This document shows positions 44,085 to 55,173 of a stretch of 64,000 nucleotides of DNA, piece by piece. The stretch's first letter is position 1, and each line of letters opens with the position of its first letter. Position numbers and translations under genes: made by a program. A model generated the notes under the pieces. That model had not been told where the DNA came from and did not search any database. It worked only from the letters and a program-made list of their open reading frames with translations. The DNA comes from Falciphora oryzae (Eukaryota > Ascomycota > Sordariomycetes > Magnaporthales > Magnaporthaceae): the NCBI GenBank assembly GCA_000733355.1, contig JNVV01000043.1:5392-69391 (forward strand), read 5' to 3'.

Positions 44085-44960
44085 TGCTCCTTTAGCGCTG
44101 TGTCTTGGACTCCTTGGGCTCGAACAATATTTCGAGCAGACCTTTGGCGACGCAGAGCTGCGGATCCACGACTTGACGACCTTGACATCCATGGCGCTCT
44201 CGTGGAAGGCCTTGGCGCAGTCTCCTCCGCCACGGTCCTCCTTGGAGAAGCCCCTGACGGCGCCGGCGATGTAGTCGGAGCCCCCTAGGCCCCCCGGCAG
44301 GAGGATGACGTCCAGCTTGTCCGGGCACGGCTTGCTTGCCGTTGGTCGGGCGTGGACGGCGGTGAGCAGCCTTTTCGGTCTTGCAAAGCTCGGGGTGCTT
44401 GAACAGGGAAGGGAAAACCGAGCTGCAACGACGGCAGGCGCGGTTGATAAGGTCAGCGCTGTCAATCGAGGTCACTACGCTCATTTTGTCGGCAGGGCCA
44501 GTCTCGGAGTCAGAGGCAACGTTGTTAACACGCTCGTGCCTGCCGTCACGATCTCGATCGCGTTTCTTGTAGTCGTCTCGAGAGTCTCGGGAGTCTCGCT
44601 CGCGATCACGATCGCGGGACCGATCTCGCTCTCGGTCGCGGGAACGGTCGCGGCTTGAGTCCCGGTATCGGTCACGGCGGTCACGACTGCTATCTCAGTA
44701 GCAGTCGCGCGGCGAGCCTCGCCGGTCCCGAGAGTAGTCTCAGGAGCGGTCTCCCAAGTAGCACCGCCGACGGGAGGCGGCGCGGTAGGAGTTACGGCGG
44801 TGGCGAGAGTTGCCACGATGGGAGTCGCGGCGGGAGTCTCGGTGACGCCGATCTGAGCGCCGATCTGAGCGGCGGTCACTCTCCTAGCGAAAGTAGCCTC
44901 GCCGGTTCCCAACTTGAGCAGCAAAACCTGGCCTTGCCCAGAATGGTGCTACTGCCTTGA
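44085..44960 (-). pseudogene. Decayed RS-rich/zinc-finger segment joined to a DJ-1-like fragment
   Basis: On the minus strand the right part (about 44880-44500) reads as dense Arg-Asp/Ser-Arg dipeptides (for example RDSRDSRDDYKKRDRDRDGR). It then gives SADLINRACRRCSSVFPS followed by LFKHPELCKTEKAAH, a paired-Cys/His finger-like motif. In a shifted frame comes PDKLDVILLPGGLGGSDYIA, resembling the LPGG turn of DJ-1/PfpI proteins. Two or more frames are needed and the ends are lost. It could be one broken gene or two fused fragments. Confidence 0.4.
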
Positions 44961-45304
44961 AGGGAGCTATCGAGTGTGGCAGTCGTACAGGAGGACGACG
45001 AGGCAGATCGGCAGCCGTAGAACCCAAGAGCCCCGTTCGCCAGAGAGGGATTGCGACTCGACTCTCAACCCGGCCCTGAAGGTACTTCATGACCAGAGAG
45101 AGCCTGCGCATCTCTGTTAGCATGCGTCACATCACGGCCGTGAACCGATGGACCTACGAGATTTTGTTCGAACCCATTTTGCAAATATTGTGACTTGGGT
45201 GGAGAAGATAGAACAAGGCAACGCCACGGTCGCATCCGCCAACGGTACAAAAATTGCACTCTGCGCCGCCAGTCTCAAGTGTGGCGCGTGTGGGAAAAGG
45301 AAAT

Positions 45305-45320
45305 CCCCCCCCCCCCCCCC
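45305..45320. repeat. C16 homopolymer
   Basis: A run of 16 C inside otherwise unremarkable intergenic DNA (44961-45554), in which no gene is supported. Confidence 0.8.
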
Positions 45321-45554
45321 CACCCCATGTTTTGCAAACTGGCCAGGGCATCGGAAAGCAAATGGCCCGTAGCGGACCTCGCCCCGACATATAACAGGCC
45401 CGAATATTGGAAACTGCTGCTTTAAAAACCTTTCCTTTTTGCTTCGTTCGTCGGGGCCGCTAACTATTACACTATCGCTGTGCCTTGACAGCAAGCCTAC
45501 GGGGCCTGCACATAACCCTTCTTTTGTACCTTTTTCCTTTCCCTTTTATTCCAA

Positions 45555-46045
45555 CCGGACCAACAGTAGGCTCGCTGGTCTCCCGCAACCCCGGCCGGGC
45601 CCCGGGGTGGTCCCGAGGACCCCCGCCCCAACCTGGCCTTAATTACCCCTCTTCCGGCCGAACGCACTACTACCACCCGCAACGCTTACAACGCCCCGGC
45701 GTTTATACGCCCTACTGCCGATCGCCCGCTCACCAACAAGGAGCGCCGGAACGCGGCCCGACTTCCGTGTGCTTTCGGGTTTAATTTGTTAGCCGCGTCG
45801 ATAGCTGTAACGATCGGCATAAGTCACTCCCAATGCACTACACACCCACAAAAGGGCACGATTCAGGACTGTCTGCACAGTCACTGAAGCTGACTTATGA
45901 AGGTGCTAGGACGGTGCGTGCGGGGTTGTACGCCACGCTCGTCACAATAGCCTGGTGTAAATAAGCTTAGGTAGCGCTAGTACGTCGTATGCCCCTGGGA
46001 GGCAGGGACTGGTAGATCCCGACTTTACCGACATTAAATAATATA
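45555..46045. repeat. Dispersed repeat, copy B (interrupted)
   Basis: This is the second copy of the repeat at 34980-35380 in the same orientation. It is split by a 141-bp insertion (45806-45946) and followed by a long CT tract. Removing the insertion and one 5-bp duplication restores the copy A order. Confidence 0.7.
45806..45946. mobile_element. 141-bp mini-element with TG...CA ends and 5-bp target duplication
   Basis: The insertion begins TGTAACGA and ends TCGTCACA, an imperfect 8-bp inverted repeat. It is flanked by ATAGC at 45801-45805 and 45947-45951. Copy A of the host repeat gives the empty site (cgatagc...atagcc). TG/CA ends with a 5-bp duplication are the marks of an LTR-type integrase, so a very short solo LTR is the simplest reading; a MITE is the alternative. 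Confidence 0.7.
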
Positions 46046-46106
46046 CTCTCTTCCTCTCTCTCTTTCTCTCTCTCTCTTTCTCTCTCTCTCTCTTTTTTTT
46101 CTCTCA
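46045..46106. repeat. CT-rich microsatellite
   Basis: About 60 bp of (CT)n with TT interruptions and a T8 run, directly following dispersed repeat copy B. Copy A ends in a shorter CT-rich tail. Confidence 0.85.
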
Positions 46107-46455
46107 CCTGCTAACACACCTGCCCAATATTCATCGCCCCGGCTTTTCGCTCCGGCTTATCGCCCCGGGCGAGATTGCCGGCCTGCATACCTGCCCAATG
46201 CTCGTCGCCCGGGCGAGGCTGCCTGCATACATACCTACCCAACGATACCCTGCTTATCCAATAAGCGGCCACAAGCAATGTATTATGTAGCACTGGCCCC
46301 CTTTGTGGGGCGATTACAACTTGCCGAGCATTAGGCAAGTATGCAGGCAGGCAGTCTCTTCAAAAAGCGTTTAACCTTGTCTCAAAACCGGTTCCACTAA
46401 CAAAGGCACACCAAATTTGTACGCGGTTGCGATATAACCACTAACAGTAGGGCTA

Positions 46456-46885
46456 ACGTGGTTCACAAGCGAGTGCCACACACAAGCGAGTGCCACACTT
46501 GAAAATCCCATATTAAACGCGATTTTCGATACCCTTGCTAACTCAGCCAATATAAGCCCAAATTTAACCAAATTTAAACAAGTTATATTTAACTAAATAT
46601 GAAATTTAATTTAATTTTCTTAGATTTTTATTATTACCCTTTTAGGTTAAATTAAATATTTTACACAGTGTATTATACAGTGCTGTGAACTAACCCTAAA
46701 AAGGTAATAATAAAAATCCAAGAAAATTAAATTAAATTTCTTATTTAAGTAAATATAACTTGTTTAAATTTGGTTAAATTTAGGCTTATATTGGCTGAGT
46801 TAGCAAGGGTATCGAAAATCGCGTTTAATATGGGATTTTCAAGTGTGGCACTCGCTTGTGTGTGGCACTCGCTTGTGAACCACGT
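46456..46885. mobile_element. MITE-4, intact pogo-derived MITE (430 bp)
   Basis: TA flanks it at 46454-46455 and 46886-46887. Both ends, read inward, start ACGTGGTTCACAAGCGAGTG with two GCCACA boxes. The arms are inverted repeats of about 190 bp around a centre containing cacagtgtattatacagtg. It is the only uninterrupted MITE here and serves as the reference for MITE-3. It ends 151 bp before the start of the next gene. Confidence 0.9.
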
Positions 46886-47036
46886 TATACAAATTTCTTC
46901 ATACTATTTTGCGGCAGTATAGCTCCACTTTTGTTAGTGCATACTTGCATTTGCGTTATATATGGATCGGTGTTTTCCATTCCGATGGATGGTATGAGTA
47001 GGGTTTTCCTACCATCCACACTACACTTCTTCCACG

Positions 47037-47765
47037 ATGGATCTAGGTGGCGGAGGTTCTTCTGGGGGGCGCATCCCCCCACCACCCACCTTGACACCAC
47101 CACCACCAACTGGTACGTCGGAGTTGCAGCATTTGCGCAACGAGATATCTCGGATGAATGGAGAGATGGTGGTGATACTGCAGTGGCTGCAGTTTTTCGC
47201 TGCCAGGGTTCCTGCACAACCTCTGCCCTCCGGTGCTGTGGGATGGCCCGGTGCCACAGGTGGCGGTGTCACTGGTGGTAATAACCGAGGTTAGTCCAGA
47301 TATGTGTTATCCTGGCAGTATTGTTGATTGTGGCTGACTGTGGCTTTAGATGACGATATCGCAGAGATGTTACCTCAAGCGTCGTACCCTATTGGGTATG
47401 CGGTGAGAGAGGATGTGGATCGAGCCTTCGCGAGGGAGCCTGCCCGTTTTAGGCGGGATTTGTTCGAATACATGGAGGCTCATTTGACTGCTCAAAAGGG
47501 TTGGAATCACGAGCGTCTCTGGTCTCGATATCGGATACGGAAGTTTTGGGAACTTCCTACGCAGCCCGCACGAGGTGTCCAGCCGAACTATCATTTTCGG
47601 ATGTTCCAGCATTGGAGGAATACCAATTTTGGTCAGGCTGGATCTTGGCCTTATATCCATTATTGGACGATGCATTGTATTGCATTATACATTGGAATCG
47701 AAGGGGAGGTTATCACGGATCAGAAGGTCATCACGGATCAGAAGGTCATCAAGATGTCTGAATAG
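47037..47765 (+). CDS. Small two-exon protein, unknown function
   Basis: Exons 47037-47289 and 47350-47765 give 222 residues. The 60-nt intron has a GTTAGT donor, CTGAC branch site and TTAG acceptor. The N-terminus is Gly/Pro-rich (IPPPPTLTPPPPTGTSELQ), followed by a short helix and a globular region (DVDRAFAREPARFRRDLFEY, KFWELPTQPARG). The end carries a duplicated 18-nt unit (VITDQK twice). No family recognised. MITE-4 sits in its promoter region. Confidence 0.5.
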
Positions 47766-48939
47766 CTACAATGACATCATGTCTTGAAAGTTGAGGAAAG
47801 TCGGTCCACTGCGCTTATAAGCCGAGGGACGAGGCCCAAGTGAATGTGCGCCCCCAAGCAGTGACTGGGAACTAGAGACGATGAGGGGGGATGGGGGTTG
47901 CCCCATCGGGGTTCCCCCCCACAATACGCCCAGCATGTCAAGCCGGCCGTTTTCCGCCGCCGCTTCTAGTGCGGTCCGTCCGTTTGCCCTGGATGGCGAC
48001 GCGTGGGCGCTGGCTCCGCGCGATAGAAGCAGCTGGCGATCCGGACGTCCCTACAAAATCTGTCCCTACCACCTTCGCAGACCCGTTTTCGGTGGGACCG
48101 CCAATATGGAAGCATAATTCGTACCATTTTTGGGGGCTGGAGTGATGCTACCGCCAAGGTTGATCTAGAGCCAGCCTCGCTACCCCATTATTTAGCTTAT
48201 TCCCTTTGGTCCAGTACCGAAGAGCTTGAGCGGTAGAGGTGGGCAGCGCTTGTAGGTGCATATGCATCTTTGGCCAACTTCGTGCCCAACGTCTTGGGCA
48301 GCAGAAGCAAAGACACCACTCCGCCCTGTAGTGCGACGCCGGGCGTCCTTGGCATGCGTATATCGATGCATGTCCCAGCTGTTATGGTCTGGCGTGCCTT
48401 TGCGTGTGCGCAGCCTGGTCTCGCAGCGCAAATGGTACTTCGAGCCCCAACTGAGCCAGAATCGGGGCCCCGACTTGGCAGGGGTGGAGGGACACCAGCT
48501 GCCGCTGCATCGTTCTTTGACAATCCTATGCACAACTGCTGCAAGTCGCTGCATGCTGAATGGTACCAGCCCCTCCACACCCTCCCAGTTGATCCTCACG
48601 ATCTGGGAAGGCGGCGGTGTTGAATCGCCGCCTGGATTCCCCCAAATTTTTGACGGTTTGGCTTTCTTCTTTGTCGCCTTGCTCGACGCACGTCCAAGTC
48701 GGCATCGCTTCCTATTTCCATGTCGGCATCGCCTCCTATTTCCACGTCGAACACCCAAATCTGTCGAATTTTGAACAAAATAACAAACTGCAACCAAAAA
48801 TCAAAGCCTCTCGTCTTCGCTACATTCGCTTTCCCTGCGCATTGTCTCCTTGCCTCCATACCGTTTCTTGTCCTCTGTACCTCGCTTTTCCTTGCACGTC
48901 CTCCGATATCTACCATACTTTTTATCCTTCGCTTCCACC
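47766..48939. other. Region upstream of the NLR-like gene; one weak minus ORF
   Basis: A 201-codon minus frame (48797-48192; NWEGVEGLVPFSMQRLAAVV) and a second frame overlapping it are open, but neither has a recognised domain. A 24-bp unit (gtcggcatcgcttcctattt core) occurs twice in tandem near 48708-48755. Confidence 0.3.
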
Positions 48940-51929
48940 ATGTTCGACCACGGCAAATACACAATCGGATGGATCGCCGCCATTCCAACAGAGCTCGTCG
49001 CTGCCACGCTATTCCTCGACGAAGAACATGCTCCCCCCGAATGCCTCGACCAAAACGACACCAACGATTACACCCTGGGTAGGATCGGGCGTCACAACGT
49101 CGTCATGGCCTGCCTGCCCAATGGAGAGTATGGGATAACGGCGGCGGCCGTCGTGATCACAAACATGCTACGCAGCTTCCACAACCTTCGGTTCGGGTTA
49201 ATGGTTGGCATTGGAGGCGGCGCCCCCAGTCTGAGGCACGACATACGCCTCGGCGACATCGTGGTCAGCAGTCCCGGTGGAGGCCGTGGCGGCGTATTCC
49301 AATATGACCATGGCAAAACAATTCAGAGCCAGGCTTTCCACCACACTGGGTTCCTGAACCAGCCTCCAGCGATACTTCTGACGGCAATAAGTGGTCTGCA
49401 AAGGCGGTATGAAATCAACGGTCATCAGTTCGATGCTAAGATTGGTCAGATCTTGGAGCAAAAGCCGCGCCTCCAGCAAAAATACTCTCGTCCGCTTGCC
49501 ACGAACGACAGGCTGTACCGGCCCGATGTTGTACATTCGGACAGCTGCAATGCTGCGTGCAGCAACGATCCGAAGCACCTTATTACACGGCAGAAACGGG
49601 GCGAACACGAAGACGATCCCGCGATCCACTACGGGTTGATTGCCAGCGCCAATCGACTGATGAAGGACGCCCAGATTCGGGACAAGCTGGCGGCAGAGCA
49701 GGGCGTCCTCTGCTTCGAGATGGAGGCGGCCGGTTTAATGAACCATTTCCCTTGCCTGGTAATCCGGGGCATTTGCGACTACTCGGATTCGCATAAAAAT
49801 AAAGAATGGCAAGGTTTTGCGGCTATGATGGCGGCGGTCTATGCGAAAGATCTTCTTGGCCAGATTGTGCCCAGCAAGGTCGAGGCGGAGAAGAGGATAG
49901 AAGAGCTTTTTGGTCTAGGTATGCAATCACCGTTTTTCAATATTTACCTATCCAAGAGGCGGAGGAATTGATAGGGGTTTAAACTTGCCTATCCGCAGTC
50001 TCTTTTATCCTCTGTACCGTCCCGTCCCTCTCGTGCTTTCCCCTCTCTTACTTGCCCTCCCGTATCCTAAATAGCATCTGCTGACGGTAGTTACCTACAT
50101 AGTCGAACAGAGAGTAGATGCTCTACAAGAAACCTCACAGGCAACCAATGCCGCAATCGAATCTCTCAAGTCGAGTGTTCATTCCGACAAGATAGACCGA
50201 TGGCTGATGCCAGCGGATCCGTCTTCAAATGCCAAGCACGCGAGGGAGCTCCGCCATCCTGGAACAGGTACCTGGCTTCTGGAAAATCCGACCTTCAAAG
50301 AGTGGCATTCTGGAGCACGTCGGCATTTGTGGCTGCGTGCTCTCGCAGGATGCGGAAAGACCGTCCTCTGCACCACAGTTCTTGACCACCTCGCAAAATT
50401 AGAAGGTTATCTGGTTCTTTACTTCTTTTTCGACTTTGGCGATACGAAAAAGCAAACTTTCGATGGCATGCTGCGGACATTGGCTTCCCAGGCATACCAA
50501 TATCAGCTTGGAACTGCACACAAAGCACACCTCGACAGCTTATTCCAAAAGCATCGCGATGGTCGGGAGCGGCCTGCAGAAAAGACCCTTTGGGACACTT
50601 TGCACAACATGCTTGCAGTCCAGAAAAAGGTTTACATCGTTTTAGACGCCCTGGACGAGTCAACGACGAGGGACAAACTTAATTCGTGGATTAAAAGCGT
50701 GGTAAACAGCCCAGAATTAGAACACGTCCGGCTGATTTTTACCAGTCGGCCAGAACCCGACTTTGACCGCATTCCTTTTTTGATTGGCAATGAGAACTGC
50801 CTGTCACTCGACAAGGAGGTCGTAAACGCCGACATCCGCGCCTATGTTACATCAAAATTTGAAAATGACGATCGTTTTGTGGGCAAAAAGCTGTCCGCAG
50901 ATCTTGTCGAGCAGATTCGCAACCGCATCGGGAACGGAGCGGAAGGCATGTAAGTATTTATAAAATCCAGCTTTTTACACCTATAAGCACTATCTGACTA
51001 TCAGCAGGTTCAGATGGGCATTTTGCCAGCTGGAAACCCTTTCTACATGTGCCAGTCCCTGGGATATTAAAAACTCTCTCGAAAGTCTGCCACGCAATCT
51101 TGAGGAAACATATGAACGCATGGTTAAAAGCATTCCGACAAACCTCGAAAAAGCTGCCACACGCCTCCTGCAATTTCTCGTCCATTGCGAACGGCCTCTT
51201 AAACTATCAGAAGCTATCGACGTTATAGCCACGCAAACCGAAACAGAACCCCGAGGCTTTAATCGCGAACGAAGGCCGTTCGACGAAGCTGTCCTCCGAC
51301 ATTGTCCCGGTATAGTTGCACTTGTTCTTATAAAAGAACGCAATGGACGAAAGACCACTTATGAACTGCACCTTGCTCACTTTTCCGTCAAGGAATACCT
51401 CCTCAAACAAGCTCAGTTCGAGATTACAACTGCTAGCATTTCTATTACCAAAACGAGCTTAACTTATCTGACGGATATCAAAGGCACTCGCGGACGAATC
51501 AAACGGAATTTCCCGTTAGCACGACGCGCAGCGGAAATTTGGATGGCCTATGCGGTTAAGGCTGGGGATTCTGAAAATATTGTTGAAGCATCTGTCGAAT
51601 TTTTACAAAACGACAAAACTTTTCAACGTTGGGGTCGGTTATACCAAGCTGATAAAGAATGGGACCATAACCCGGGGATTCCAAAAGGATCAAGGCTCTA
51701 TTTTACTTGTTTCTATGGATTTAAACTAGCAGCAATACGTTTGCTGGATAAGGGGGCCGACGTTGATACGCAGGGCGGCGTATACGGCAACGCCCTTCAG
51801 GCCGCCTCGTTGAAAGGCTACATGGAGATCGTCCGGCTGCTGCTGGACAGGGGGGCCGACGGCAACGCGCAGGGCGGCCGATACAGCAACACCCTTCAGG
51901 ACGCCTCGTCGGAAGGCTACAAGCGATAG
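48940..51929 (+). CDS. NLR-like protein: PNP_UDP-NACHT-ankyrin, short array
   Basis: Exons 48940-49918, 50103-50949 and 51008-51929 give 915 residues. Residues 1-320 form a nucleoside-phosphorylase-like domain ([43 protein letters not shown]), the common N-terminal domain of fungal NLRs. After a helical linker ([20 protein letters not shown]) comes NACHT, with P-loop AGCGKTVL near 408 and Walker [10 protein letters not shown] near 504, then FTSRPEP. A helical region follows ([27 protein letters not shown]). The C-terminus has only about two ankyrin units from residue 845 before a stop in GYKR. Introns are GTATGC...TAG and GTAAGT...CAG. Such proteins are thought to sense non-self. Whether the short array is functional is unclear. 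Confidence 0.9.
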
Positions 51930-52600
51930 ATTTCTCCGTTTCTTTCCATTTGAAACCAGGTGCGATAATTTAGCGTTGCGGGACAAGCTTGGGTAGTTGA
52001 ACTAATTAGAAAGCTGATCGACCCTCAACGGGCATCAAATCTGTACGCGCAGCCAGAATCAAACCTGGAGCTCCGACCGGCAGTGCCGTGGATAATGGTA
52101 GCAAATAGTAGTGCGTCTTCTTATTCCACTGCCCCATTGTTACGATATGGCATCGGATGCCCTTGACCTGTGAGATGTGTATCGAATTAAAGCTGGAAAG
52201 GAAAAGCACATGGGTCACATGGGGCACATAGCACTCGCTAGCGCTTGCAGATAGATGTGCCTCAAGCTCCCCAGCATCTTGGCCGTAACGTACAGCGCTG
52301 GCGACGGGCGGTGAGCCAGATGGCCAAGACCAGCGGGTGACTACCGAAGACGAGAATGCGTCCGAGCCACCAAGCTGCTCGGCGTTAATACTGGTAGGGC
52401 CGAAGCCGACGCAACCCTGGGCGCAGGCGCCTCCGCCTAAACGACACCTAGGCGGGCGCCGCGTCGCCGACCTGCTGAGCCTTGGGCGACGCTCAAACGG
52501 CGAATAGCAGGCCAGCAGGACCAAGATGGGCACCGGGCTTTGGAACCAGGGGAATGAAAGAGGAACAGGACGATGGCGCTAAATGGGGAGCCCTAGTCGG
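51930..52600. other. Downstream of the NLR-like gene, no gene seen
   Basis: A 175-codon minus frame (52533-52006) overlaps nothing recognisable. No further ankyrin units were found past the stop at 51929. Confidence 0.35.
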
Positions 52601-52649
52601 CGGTAGCGATCCAACGGGCGAGGCTAGCGTCACCGAAGGTGTTCTTTGT

Positions 52650-53939
52650 TGTGTGTGTACAGTAGTGCTTGCGCAGGTCGGGCAGCCGTAAGAACCCCCG
52701 CGTTCGACTTGCAGCCCGGGTACGTGCACCGCCAGCTGCCGCTCGGCCCGTCGGGCTAGCGCCCCATCTCGCGCATGTCCAGCCCCGCCCGCGTCCGGCC
52801 TGCCGACGCCGAGCGCGAGCGGAGCGAGGCGATGGAGGGGGTCGGGGTGGCCAGCGACGAGGGCGCGCCTGTGCCGCCATCCCCTGGGTTTGCTGCTGCT
52901 TGTGCTCCTGCTATCGATGTTGCCGCTGTGCTCGTGTTGCTACTGCTGCTGTAGATCCCCGCTGGCGATCTCGGGGTTCGGCAGGCTCGGGTCCCACAGC
53001 CCAACGTGGGAGGGCGCGGGCCTCGTTGAGGTCGAGTAGCCGGCGATGGGCAGGGCGCTGTCGGGGCGCAACGCCGGTGAATGGAACACGCTGAACGAGT
53101 TGCTTTGCTGTAGTGGCGGGGGGGAGAGCTCCGAAGAGTGACGGTTGCCCTGCTGCTGGTCCTCGACCTGGCCGGCCCACCTTTCGTCGAAAAAGATCGG
53201 CGCCGGAGTGGTTTATCTTAGGGTGCCCTGCGGCGGCCTCGAGCGAAACACCGAGGTGCTGCTGTTGCGCCTGCACTGCTGCTGCGTTGGGAATCAAGGA
53301 CGCAGCGCCTTGGCTAGCTAAAGGTTGTTGTGAAGGGAATCCCGATTGGGTGTGGCTGCTGTAGGTGCTGTTTTGCGTTGCACGCGTATAGTTGCTGGTA
53401 TTGCTGCCGATACTGCCTCGTGTCCTGGTTTTGGACGTGCGGCAGGGCATTGAACTGGTTTAGTGATGGGTCGATGTTGTCGCCCAGTAGTGACAACATC
53501 GATCCATCAAGGCGTTGTTGCTGCGGCTCTTGATGCGCGAGCTCTTTGTTCGTTCACGACAGCCACCAGTCCTGGTCCCGCATGCTTCTACAGGTGTTGG
53601 ATGCCCGATGGTCTGCCTGACGCAGCGTCTCTCCCTGGCCAATTTCCGATCCTTGTACCCGGCGCAATGGGCAGACATGACGTGGTCGCAGGCGGTGGCT
53701 AGAAGCTGGACGCCGGAGTTCTCCTCAAGAAGCTCGTCCCGTATTTTCACGCACAACTTGTATCTCTCTGGGTCGGTCTCACAGGCGCGGATCTCGTTGC
53801 GCAACTGGATGACTCGTTGGACATGGCCGTTCCTGAGCACGGAAAGAACCTCATCGGCATCGCCCCCGCCTGGTGGAACGTGCATATCGGGAGCCCTCGG
53901 GGAGGGGGCGGACGGGTCTGCTACGTCGCAAGTTGTCAT
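52650..53939 (-). pseudogene. Q-rich C2H2 zinc-finger factor, broken
   Basis: From ATG 53939 the frame is clean for about 95 codons (LRNGHVQRVIQLRNEIRACE, then LLEENSGVQLLATACDHVMS). It then passes through shifted frames that are Gln-rich (QYRQQYQQLYACNAKQHLQQ; VQAQQQHLGVSLEAA). Near 52740-52660 it gives a finger: GSWRCTYPGCKS and, one frame over, GFLRLPDLRKHYCTH. The C-to-H order fits the fungal C2H2 type that precedes a DLRKH helix. At least three frameshifts and a stop are needed, so the gene is dead, or the region is badly assembled. Confidence 0.5.
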
Positions 53940-53968
53940 AGTGCTAGAGAAGCGATGGCTGTCGGGTC

Positions 53969-54772
53969 GTGGAGATTGCGGCTCGTCGGAGCGCTGGAGA
54001 GAGCTGGCTGGTCAGCAGGAAGTTTGTTGGCGGCAAGACCAGGACCACCGTCAGGAAGCACGCGGGAAGGTTGACAGACCCACTCAGGTGGTCGGAATTT
54101 GACCACCTGAGTAGGTCCGCCAACAGGGCTCCAATAGAGAACAAGCCCCCGGCTGCGCTCCCAAAGGAAAGAGGATGCAAAAGGGGTCCCATCAGCTACC
54201 CAGCCGAGCCACCTTCGCCGAAGCATATGAGCCGCTCGCCAAAACTGGGCGCGAAAGTCCGCGAAGCTATATGTTCGTTTGGCGACGCGGTCACTCCATC
54301 GCGAGGAGCTACGACCAGGAGCCGACCGAATTATTCGACGACGAACGAATCTCCAGCGCACCTTTCCCCGCTCCCTTCCTCCTCTAGGGCAACAGAGCAG
54401 GGCCGCTCCCCTTTGACGTTCCCCGATGGCCTGGAGTACCCGAGCATCGAATGCGAGTCCCTCGTCTCACTGAAACTTGCCCTCAAAGTGCAAGACGTGC
54501 AAGGCCGTCTTCACAATCTGCTAGGTCGGGCGCCATGGCGCATTCCGCGAAGACGGCGAGTCGGAAGGGCGGAGGATCTGCTATGTGCCATGCTACTGTG
54601 GCGTGGATTACTGCCCGAGCAGCGCAAGGGAGGTTCATCGGCTCCAATCCACGAATACCATCCAGATCACCCTGGATACTGGCCGCGCGATGGGGATCAG
54701 GAAGACTCGTCGACCGTCGACTACGCGGACTCTCAAGTAGCGCATTCTTGTCGGGGCTGGAGTGGAGTTTGA
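53969..54772 (+). CDS. Possible ORF opposite the zinc-finger start
   Basis: A 267-codon open frame with a Ser/Pro-rich, basic middle and a helical patch (LVSLKLALKVQDVQGRLHNL). No domain is recognised. A 17-bp hairpin lies inside it. Overlapping minus frames of similar length reduce confidence. Confidence 0.2.
   Translation: MEIAARRSAGESWLVSRKFVGGKTRTTVRKHAGRLTDPLRWSEFDHLSRSANRAPIENKPPAALPKERGCKRGPISYPAEPPSPKHMSRSPKLGAKVREAICSFGDAVTPSRGATTRSRPNYSTTNESPAHLSPLPSSSRATEQGRSPLTFPDGLEYPSIECESLVSLKLALKVQDVQGRLHNLLGRAPWRIPRRRRVGRAEDLLCAMLLWRGLLPEQRKGGSSAPIHEYHPDHPGYWPRDGDQEDSSTVDYADSQVAHSCRGWSGV
54077..54117. repeat. 17-bp inverted repeat (hairpin)
   Basis: gacccactcaggtggtc and gaccacctgagtaggtc are reverse complements apart from one base, separated by a 7-bp loop (ggaattt). 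The inner 12 bp pair perfectly. It lies just upstream of the zinc-finger pseudogene start (53939, minus), so a protein-binding palindrome or a fold-back remnant are both possible. Confidence 0.85.
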
Positions 54773-54828
54773 TGATCCCAGTCTGCAATGATGTGATGTC
54801 GGTGTAGGCGGAATACCGCTTAACTATT

Positions 54829-54830
<2 letters not shown>

Positions 54831-54872
<42 letters not shown>
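54831..54872. repeat. (CAG)14 trinucleotide repeat
   Basis: Fourteen uninterrupted CAG units. They fall outside any supported gene; open frames through them on the minus strand give Leu or Ala runs and are not convincing. Confidence 0.95.
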
Positions 54873-54873
<1 letters not shown>

Positions 54874-55173
54874 TGTGCTACTTGGACCTTGGGGCGTCGC
54901 ATCAGCAAGAGCTCGTCGAGGCCCTGCATTGTGAAAAGGCCCGAAGTCGGAGCAGTCGCCCGCACCAATGCAAAGGCCGGGGTGTCGACGTGATCGTCCT
55001 TTTTGAACCACCAAATATCTGAGTCGGGAGAAACCACTGCGTATGGATGAAGACGAAAGGGCTGCGATGGAAAACGGTGGGGAAGGAGCAGGGGAGTGTT
55101 AGGCATTTCACAGGATCTGAATCTGAGGCTTGATACCCCCAAATAATTTAATTACGCCAGGAGCGACCGAATC

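Noticed and set aside
48192..48797. Minus-strand gene divergent from the NLR-like gene
   Set aside because: Two overlapping frames are equally open, neither shows a domain or splice sites, so it is not called as a gene.
54483..55142. 219-codon minus frame through the (CAG)14 tract
   Set aside because: It gives a poly-Leu run only because of the microsatellite; no domain and no splice support.
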